Below are positions 56,522 to 64,000 of a DNA stretch of 64,000 nt, in pieces (position 1 is the first letter of the stretch; each line of letters begins with the position of its first letter). This DNA comes from Bimuria novae-zelandiae CBS 107.79 (Eukaryota; Ascomycota; Dothideomycetes; Pleosporales; Didymosphaeriaceae): positions 336,486 to 400,485 of the forward strand of contig ML976705.1 of NCBI GenBank assembly GCA_010015655.1. Reading direction: 5' to 3'. The notes beneath the pieces are model-generated. The model was not told the DNA's origin. It ran no database searches and saw only the letters and a program-made list of their open reading frames with translations. Both the position numbers and the translations under genes were made by a program.

Positions 56522-59353
56522 CTATCCTTCCTTTTAAGGTTATCGTCTTAATATCTTACTTTACTGTGCTGTACTGTTAGCGCGTAGGTGCTAATTATTA
56601 TAAAAGTGCGTCCTCCCCGCGTCTTAAGGCAGGCTATAGCCTCTCCTTAATTCCCCTCGCCTTACTAACTATGCTAAGAACCCTTTGTTTGTCCCTTGCG
56701 ACCCGTCGTGCCCGTACGTAAAAGGTAGAAGCTTAGGGCCTAGAGATAGCGTCTAGTTATAAGCGTTATTAAAAGAAGAAGTTATAGTATTTTATTAACG
56801 CTGCCTTTAGGCAGTATGCGGGCTATCTCGTAGCCTATGCCAAATGTAGTTTATAAATTCCTAAGAAGGATTAGGAGCGCGTTTAGAAGGAGAAGCGCGA
56901 AAAGCGCCTCGAGCTTCTTCGTGTAAAGGAGCTAGCTACTCGCTTAGAGTATAAATTAGCGGAGGTAGAGGAGAAAGAGCGTAAGTATGCTTAATATAAC
57001 CTGCGTATAGCTAATGCGATTAAGGCGTTAGAGTAGCTAGAGGAGGATCTAAAGGGTATAGCTAGCATTCGCAAACTATCGCCACACGTACCTTTAGGGG
57101 CTAACTTAGGCTAGTTATAGGCTAACTTATTTATTTCTTTTAACCCTTTCGCGTCTTTTAACCTCTCTAAGTTCCTTGCTAATCTGGTCGCGGCGCCTCT
57201 AGATGTTCCTCGTGGAACCTCTCTAGCGCTGTCCTGTAGTTCGTGAGGTTTTGTACTGGTTCCCATGTGTTGTGGTCCTCTGGCCATCCTTCCCATTTCA
57301 CTAGATACTTGTACTGACGCCTAATTTCTTATAGGTCCCTAATGGCTTCGACCTTGTACTCCTCGTCCTCGAGTTCGAGTTGTGTTTCTAGTTCGGCATT
57401 TGGTGATGCTGGTTCTAATAATAACTTGTGGAAGACTAGGTGGATTCGTGTATCTATAGGTAACTATAGTTTAAAATTAACTAGTCCTTTAACTTTTTAA
57501 ATTGTAAATAGTCCTTTTTAAAAGTTATCTAGTTTTTTGCTTAGCCTTATTATCTTAAGATTTTTTCGCGAAAGGAGGACTCTATCCCCCTCTTTAAAGG
57601 TTAGTCTTATAATCCTTTTTTTATTTGCCTATTACGCTATTTATTTGTTACGCCACGCGATATTCTTGTGTAGTGTCTTATGTAGGTCCTATATAAGTTT
57701 AGCTTTATTAGCTGCGTTCTTTGTAATGCTCTAGATGTCTAATAGATCCTGGTGAGTCGTCGGCTCACATCCATGGTTGGCATAATATGGCGAGTACCCC
57801 ATAGTCGCCGATCTTGCGCTATTGTATGCTAGCTGGGCTGTTGGCAATAGCTTAACCTAATTATCTTAAAGCTTATTTACATACATCTAGAGATATTATT
57901 CTAACGTTTAGTTTATTTACTTAGTTTAGCTATTTATTTTAGGATAGAAGCTTGTCGTGAGCTTGTGCTTAATCCCTAATTTAGCTATAAATATGGTCTA
58001 GTACGATAATGTGAATATCTTGGCCCTATTTATAATAAACTTGTTAGGTTGTCTAACCTGTAATATTAGTTCTTATTTTACTACGTAGGCTAGTTTTTCT
58101 GCTAACATAGCTTCCCTAATTGGCACAAACCTTAACTCTTTAGTAAGTTAATAGATTATAACTAAAATTAAGTCGTAGGGATCCTTGTTCCCTGGTGCTA
58201 GTAATGCTAGTAACTTTATAATAAAGTCTATAGTTACGCTTAACTATGGTCTTAGGGGCGGCTTTAGTGGCTGTAAGAGGCCATAGGGCTTATATCTCTT
58301 AGGCTTATTTTTATAATAGGCTAAATAGTTGCCTAAAACCTTCTATACTGCCTAGCGTAGCCTAGGGATGGTATATTCGTTCGCGATTTAACGCGTTATT
58401 TTAGCAATTTTTAGGTATCCCTAATTCTTATCTTTATATAGTTTTTTAATTAGCAGCGGAGCTATTTGCTCGCTAATTTAGATATAGTTTTAATAGTCCC
58501 GTGCCGTTAATTTTATAGCTTAGTAGAGATTATACGCTTAGCAATTCTTATTCGTAAGCCTATTATAATCCTGTATCCCGCTTATAGCTGGCCCGTAATA
58601 GGCGAGATTCGCGCGCTGTACTTCTAGTGCTGGCGCGAGCTATGTCTTATTATAGTAAAGGGTTCTGTCCTTCGCGTAGGTTAAGATTATAATATAGTTA
58701 CTACTATTGTCTTCTTCTATAAGGTCTAACTATCTACTAAGTATATCTACTATAGCGTTTACGTTTCTTAGTAGATGCGTAATGCGGAAATTAAATTCCG
58801 CTATCTATTTAGACTATCTAGCCTGTCGCTAATTAAGCTTCTTAGTCGTTATAAAGCGGGTTAGATTTAGGTAATTAGAAAATACCTCTATTTAATGCTT
58901 AGCTCCCTTAAGCTATGCTTCCTATTATTTAAAGTAGTTAATAATAGCGAGTAATTCCTTATCGTGGATTTTATAGTTAAGCTCCGCTCCTAAGAGCTTT
59001 CTTGCATGATAGAAGACGGGTCTCTACTTTTAGTTATTACATTTTTATAGTAGTACGGCCCCTAACGCATAGTCTAATGCGTTTGTGTAGATATGGTGTT
59101 GTCGCTTTGGGTTATATATTTATAGTAGGGGTGCTATTAGGAATAGGCGCTTTAGTTATTTAAAAGCTTCCTTCTCTATTTCCTATAGAGGACGCCATTT
59201 CCCTGTCTTTGTAAGTTCTATTAGTAGAGTGGTGACCTTTAAGTAGTTCCTAATAAATTTATAATAGAAGTTAATAAAGCCTAAGAAGGATTAGATATCC
59301 TTTACTAATTTTAGTGGTAACTATTCTTCTATTATTGTAAAAAGCGCCCTGAC

Positions 59354-59752
59354 TACGGGCGACTCAGTCTATCCACAGTACTAAGGCGATCCCTTAGAGA
59401 GGGAAGAGAAGGGCTGCGGCGAGGGAAGTAGATAGGCGGAAGGCCCGGATAGCGCCGGTCTAGAGCGGACTAGGGCCGTCGAGGGCCCTCGACCTACGAC
59501 TCGTGACAATTATCGCGATCTTCTTTAGATCTATTTTAACACCTTCTCGGGATATTACTGTCCGATTACATGGCACTTTGCACTAAACTCAAAGTGTAAA
59601 GGTGGCTGGGCAATCCTACGCCAAGAAAAGAAGACTTCGGTAGCAGTCTAACAGAACACGAACAAGACACAACACGAACATCATCAATCAATCATCACAT
59701 CCATCAAATTCTCATCATTGCATTATCTCAAAGTGACAGAACACTATCAAAT
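59354..59752. mobile_element. Unclassified 399-bp non-RIPed insertion in Gypsy #2
   Basis: It interrupts the chromovirus pol frame just after the EYLGFVI block. The candidate 5-bp duplication is CTGAC (59349-59353, 59753-59757). CpA-rich sequence (ACATCATCAATCAATCATCA type) stands out against the RIPed surroundings. It lacks TG...CA ends, inverted ends and a tRNA-like promoter that I can see. It may be a solo LTR with different borders or a SINE-like element. Confidence 0.55.
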
Positions 59753-62700
59753 CTGACAATTACAAATCCCAAATATTCCGTCTTAGTGACATGAAACTCG
59801 CATTTCTTAGGGTGTAGGAGTAATTAATACTCTTGTAACTTTTATAGTACTTTTCGTATATGCTCCTTGTGTTCTTCCAGGGTCCTATGTAAATATATTA
59901 GGATGTCGTTAAGGTACGCCATGTAAAATACGTCTAAGTATTTATATAGTACTTAATTTATTAACTCTTAGAAGGTTGCTAGTGCGTTGGTCAGCCCTAT
60001 AGGCATAATTATATACTCGAAAAGGCCGTATCGCGTGCGGAAAGCCGTTTTCCACTTATGCCCTTTCGCAATTTAAATTCTATAGAATCTATCCTAGACA
60101 TTAAATTTCGTGAAGTATTTAGCTCCTTAGAGTCTATCTATAAGCTTTGTTATTAGTAGTAATAGGTAGTGATTCTTAATTGTCATAGCGTTTAGCTATT
60201 TATAATCTATATAGAGTCGTAGCCTGCCGTCCTTCTTGCGAATAAAGAGTATAGGGAAGGCCGTAGGACTCTAACTAGGCTGCTATTTCTTAAAGCGCAG
60301 GTTCTTCTAGATAAGCTCCTTTAACTCTTTTTCTTGTTTATATGTAAGGGGCCTTAGGCGCTCTAGCTATAGCTTAGCTCCTTTTATTAATGGTATCTTA
60401 TAATCCTATTCCTTATATTTAGGTAGAATAGTCTCGTTGTATTCCTTAAATAGGTCTGCGAATTCCTTATATTCTTCTAATAGACTAGGGTTGTCTAGGA
60501 CTATTTTAGTCTCTTAGACCTATATATAGTGCACTTGTCCTAGGTGTTGCTTTAAGATCCTGTCTATCTTGTATACTAATATTTCTTATATTTTAGATAG
60601 TTGGCTCTCCTTCCTTGCCTAAGGTTTTCGTAGAGTTTCCCTTCTACTAGGGCTTTCCTAAGCTATTGCTAGTGGTCTTTAGGGAAAGTTTATTTATTTA
60701 ATCTAGTTTATCTGTAGATTGTATTACTCTAGCTATTTATATCTTACGATGGCTTTAATATCTCCTATCTTTGCAATTGTAAAAACATGTTAGCTCTCTA
60801 GGCCTACTATATTAACTTATACTAGCGCCGTCTTAAGGCGTAGCTAACCGTTACTATATCCTTACGATTAGGTCCCGTCCGCGAGTCCTATTTACAGCGG
60901 TATCCTTTTATTGCGATATAGCATATTATATTTCTTAACTACTTATAGGGCGATCAGACACGCGTTTGCCCCTGGGTTAATTAGTGCTATAACACGATGT
61001 CTATGCACTATAATGTCTTTAATTAAGCGCTTCTTAACTCTATAAGTATCTACTTAATAAGCTATAATAATTACACTATTACTAGTATAGCTTATTACCT
61101 AATAATAATTTAGTTTTTTAAGTCTTCGGACTCGTTTTAGACCCCCTATAAGGCCTCTGCCTCTTAAATCTAACCTTTAAGTCGTGCTAGCTTTAAGACT
61201 TCCTTAATTTAGTACTACTTATATCGCTGTTAATATAGTGCATAGGTTTCTCTAATCCTATCGGGTTCGTATACTCCCGGTATCTCATGTTGCGGGTAGT
61301 TTGGAGTAAGGCACTCGTTCTGGGCTAATACGTTGTGCCCTGGGCAGTTGTCTAAAGAAGCTGCTTCTTCTTATAGGCTTAGGTGTGCGAAGCACTGTAA
61401 GTTGTATTACTTTTACCTAATTAATAAGTAGTCTGCGTCTCTTCTTAGCTACGTACTCCCTATTATCGTGCTAGTGTTGCAAGGGTCTAAGCCCTAAGGG
61501 AACTAGCCTATTTTAAACTTTTATTACCTATGTACCTCGTAAGTAATATTAAAATATTAATGCTAACTATTCTATTTATAGTGCTTAGCCTAATAGGCTA
61601 AAAAGTGCTTATAGTAATTATTAGGCACGCTGCACTAGCTCTGCTTTAGCCTATAGTGTTCCGAACCTCCTAGAAAATAGGAGGCCCTAACTCTAGCCTT
61701 AGAGTGTTGTTGGTATCCTTTGCGCGTGCATTGCCACCACTTGGCGTATTCATGTCGTTCCTGTATCGTGATCTAGCGTAGGTATTGCTTTAGGCGCCCT
61801 TGTAGTTTTTCTGCTAACTAGTAGGCGTCCCATGCGTGTGCCCCTTGGACGATCACTTTTGCCTTACACTAAGACAATTGATGTAGCGCACTGCTGCACA
61901 TCTAGTAGGTGTCGTCAGCCAGTCTTTGGAAGATCTAGTACTTAGGAAGGGTCTTTCGTTCCTCTTCCTCTTCTATTAGCTCTAGGATCTCCTGCGTAAG
62001 ATCTACTTCGTCGGCTTCTGCTGGCGTGAGGGTGGCTATGGCTGCTTGTAGGAGATTAGTCGTATTAACCTTAGTTTCCTAACTATTGTAGTCTTTAGCG
62101 AAGTGGTCTTATTTACTATATTAGAGGCAGGCTTTATCTTTAAACCTCTATTCTTATTCTTTTTATAAGATGCCGTTCTTGCCCTAGTAACTCTTCTTTA
62201 GTCTATATAGCTGTTTTCCCTTGCCGTTTTTCTTTTTATACCATTAGGCTTTATTAGTTATAATAACATCTCCGTCCTGGTCTCTTCCTGCGGGCCTAGA
62301 TTAATTCTCTTTTCTAGTAAGTAGCCTAGTACTATGCTGCTTTTTTAGCTTGCGTTCGTATAAGTAATTATCTACTTTAATTATATTATTAATAAGTTCT
62401 TCTAGGTCGTCTGCTTTTCCTTGGTGAACTAATTTGTCTTTAACTAATTCTTTTAGTCTATTATAGTAGGCAATTATAAGTAGGGCTTCCCCCTATTCGT
62501 TAAGTTCTACTACGATCTATTTAAACTCTAGCGTATAGAGTACTATCGATTTTTCCTAGCGCAGGCGCTGGAGGCGTGGTTTAGCTTAATATCCCTTATT
62601 AATAGTGCTAAATATTCCTTTTATGGCCTTGCGAAAGGACTCCTAGTCCTTAAAGGCGTCCTTAGTAGCGTCTAAGTTATAATCCTCTACTTTACTATTC

Positions 62701-63068
62701 TCGAGGAAGTTATTAATTATTAGTCTAGCCTATATAGCTACCTTATCTTGCATGTTTATATAGGTAACTAGGATTTTATCTTGTTCTATGTTAAACTTTC
62801 CTAGGTTGTAGCGGATAAATAGTTCTATCTGGGTTAGGAACGTTCCTAGGTGGCCCTTTCTAGAATAGGGTTTAGGCTTTGGGACCTTTAGTTAATACTT
62901 TACATTTTCCTATTAGCTTATCTTTTCGCTTATCTAGTTAATAATTTCCTGTAACTAGGCTATCTAAGCCGCTTATTTAATAACTATTTCTCTTAAGATC
63001 TTTTCCTTAGATGCTAGAGCTGCGGTGGTCGAACTAGGTCCTGCTATTATACTATAGGGTAGTTAAAG

Positions 63069-63518
63069 TGTTATAAGGCTCTTATACCTTAGTCTAGTCT
63101 AAGTTAAGGCAGTAAGGTATCGTAGTGCTTTATAGATTATTTAGTAGTATAAGTTAATGCGACACTTAGCGCGGCTAGATAATCTAATCTTATAATAAAG
63201 TAAAATAACTATTAGTCTATATAGGAGAACGTACTCGCACAGAAGATATGTAAGTTAACTACAAGGAGAGAAATAACATAGGAGAATTATTACACTATAT
63301 ACTAGTCTGTTTCCTCCTTATAGTCCCGCCAAGACTCCGTAGTCCTAGGGACTCTGGTAGTCCCATGGGACTTCCTTTTATGCGGGACTTTATCACGCGA
63401 CTGCTGACATAAGCTGCCCCGCGCCTCTTTGTGTTTCGTTATTTCTATTATCCCGTTAATAATTACTTCCTTGGCGTAATTACCTGGCTTCCTTCTTTTG
63501 GTCCTTGTAGTCGTAACA
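63069..63518 (-). repeat. LTR (5' copy) of Gypsy #2
   Basis: 450 bp, ending GTCGTAACA, followed by the ATATT duplication. Its outer half (63330-63518) keeps more CpA/TpG than the left LTR. Confidence 0.9.
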
Positions 63519-63523
63519 ATATT

Positions 63524-63875
63524 AGTAATATAGTTTTATATTTATAAAAAAACGCCTTAAGTCCTTTTCTTTTACCTTTATAGACCTTAGAGACCTTAAA
63601 GGATATTCTTCTTATAGTTATAATAGCTAGAACGTAAGCTATTAGCTTAGTTAGCTAGTAATATTATTAAGTTTATAGTTAGCTTAAAAGTACTACTTTT
63701 TATTAGGGCCTTTAAGCTAGTAGTGCTTAATAGTATTATTATATTATCTTAGACCTTTAGGTAGTTAAAGTATTATAAGGATAATACGTACCTAAACCTA
63801 TTCTTAATTAGGAAAGGATTGTATCGGCGCAGGTCACTTAAAGGATCGATGTTGGCGTATCTCTTAACAGAGGCA
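63524..63875. repeat. Old RIPed element, right piece, then host-like junction
   Basis: AT-rich RIPed sequence continues from the piece left of Gypsy #2 up to about 63815. Normal composition resumes after that. Confidence 0.55.
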
Positions 63876-63877
63876 TA

Positions 63878-64000
63878 ACATGTTGGTTCAGCACTTGGCG
63901 CGGTTCGGCAAATGGCGCACCCCCGCATTTTCCACCCAATCCTTCACCCACCCATAACTCAGCCAATATGGATCCAATTGACAAGGCAATTGAAGAAATC
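63878..64000 (+). mobile_element. Pogo-like element #4, left end, cut by the window
   Basis: After TA (63876-63877) the sequence ACATGTTGGTTCAGCACTTG resembles a pogo-like end. It carries two 17-bp boxes, TTCAGCACTTGGCGCGG and TTCGGCAAATGGCGCAC. No RIP is visible. The transposase frame starts 90 bp into the element. Confidence 0.7.
63968..64000 (+). CDS. Pogo-like transposase N-terminus (partial)
   Basis: ATG 63968 opens MDPIDKAIEEI, a start commonly seen in fungal pogo/Fot1-type transposases with a helix-turn-helix and CENP-B domain. The frame runs off the window. The clean, non-RIPed sequence suggests a young, perhaps intact, copy. Confidence 0.6.
   Translation, partial: MDPIDKAIEEI

Larger units (their letters stand above)
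56072..63518 (-). mobile_element. Gypsy chromovirus #2 (7,447 bp), unevenly RIPed
   Basis: LTRs of 450 bp (56072-56521 and 63069-63518), starting TGTTAT and ending GTAACA, are flanked by a perfect target duplication ATATT. It is transcribed right to left. On the minus strand, in order: a gag zinc-knuckle relic with DHFAKD near 62110; reverse transcriptase at about 59760-60290 ([45 protein letters not shown]); FLGFINFYYKFIRNYL near 59240-59290; integrase end with SPYYANHG near 57780; and a chromodomain at about 57190-57335 (YLVKWEGWPEDHNTWEPV). The chromodomain is intact while the rest is full of stops. The order gag-RT-IN-chromodomain defines a chromovirus. Confidence 0.9.

Overview
The window reads as a chromosome segment of a filamentous ascomycete (Pezizomycotina, most likely Dothideomycetes). 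Protein genes have short GT-AG introns of about 50-65 nt, the gene families are typically fungal (HET domain, Pal1, LPxE(L/V)RNxIY proteins, VPS33, PEX13), and the transposons carry the signature of repeat-induced point mutation (RIP): CpA and TpG are nearly absent, TpA is in excess, and CpG is retained. The class-level placement is inference; the genus cannot be read from this window.

Layout. 1-4.4 kb is a non-coding, non-RIPed stretch made of a badly decayed tandem repeat with a 45-63 bp beat. 4.8-9.8 kb holds three conserved genes: USB1 (-), PAL1 (+) and PEX13 (-). 10.5-12.8 kb is a PiggyBac-like DNA transposon with terminal inverted repeats. 13-22.2 kb is accessory: a secreted protein, two damaged LPxE(L/V)RNxIY genes, an orphan gene and a large HET-domain gene. 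22.7-31.3 kb is a compact housekeeping block: a PDI-like gene (-), VTA1 (+), VPS33 (+) and a REX1-like exonuclease (+). Two of these (VTA1, VPS33) act in endosome/vacuole trafficking.

31.4-49.9 kb is a transposon island that can be unpicked insertion by insertion. A second PiggyBac-like copy (31375-44896) is split by two pogo-like elements and a solo LTR. That solo LTR is split by a 7.1 kb Gypsy chromovirus, which itself carries another solo LTR of the first LTR's family. Beside it lies a foldback element with TTA target duplications and arms of about 700 bp, one of which contains a third pogo-like element. All boundaries are supported by inverted or direct repeats and, in nearly every case, by target-site duplications.

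51.2-54.6 kb holds one three-exon gene with an N-terminal Mis18/Yippee-like zinc module and a long disordered extension. From 55.7 kb to the end is a second RIPed island with a complete 7.4 kb chromovirus (56072-63518, TSD ATATT) containing a 399 bp non-RIPed insert. The window ends inside the first codons of a fourth, apparently undamaged pogo-like transposase.

The best candidates for something undescribed are the degenerate periodic array at 1-4.4 kb and the 17-bp iterated boxes shared in length, but not in sequence, by the ends of all four pogo-like elements.
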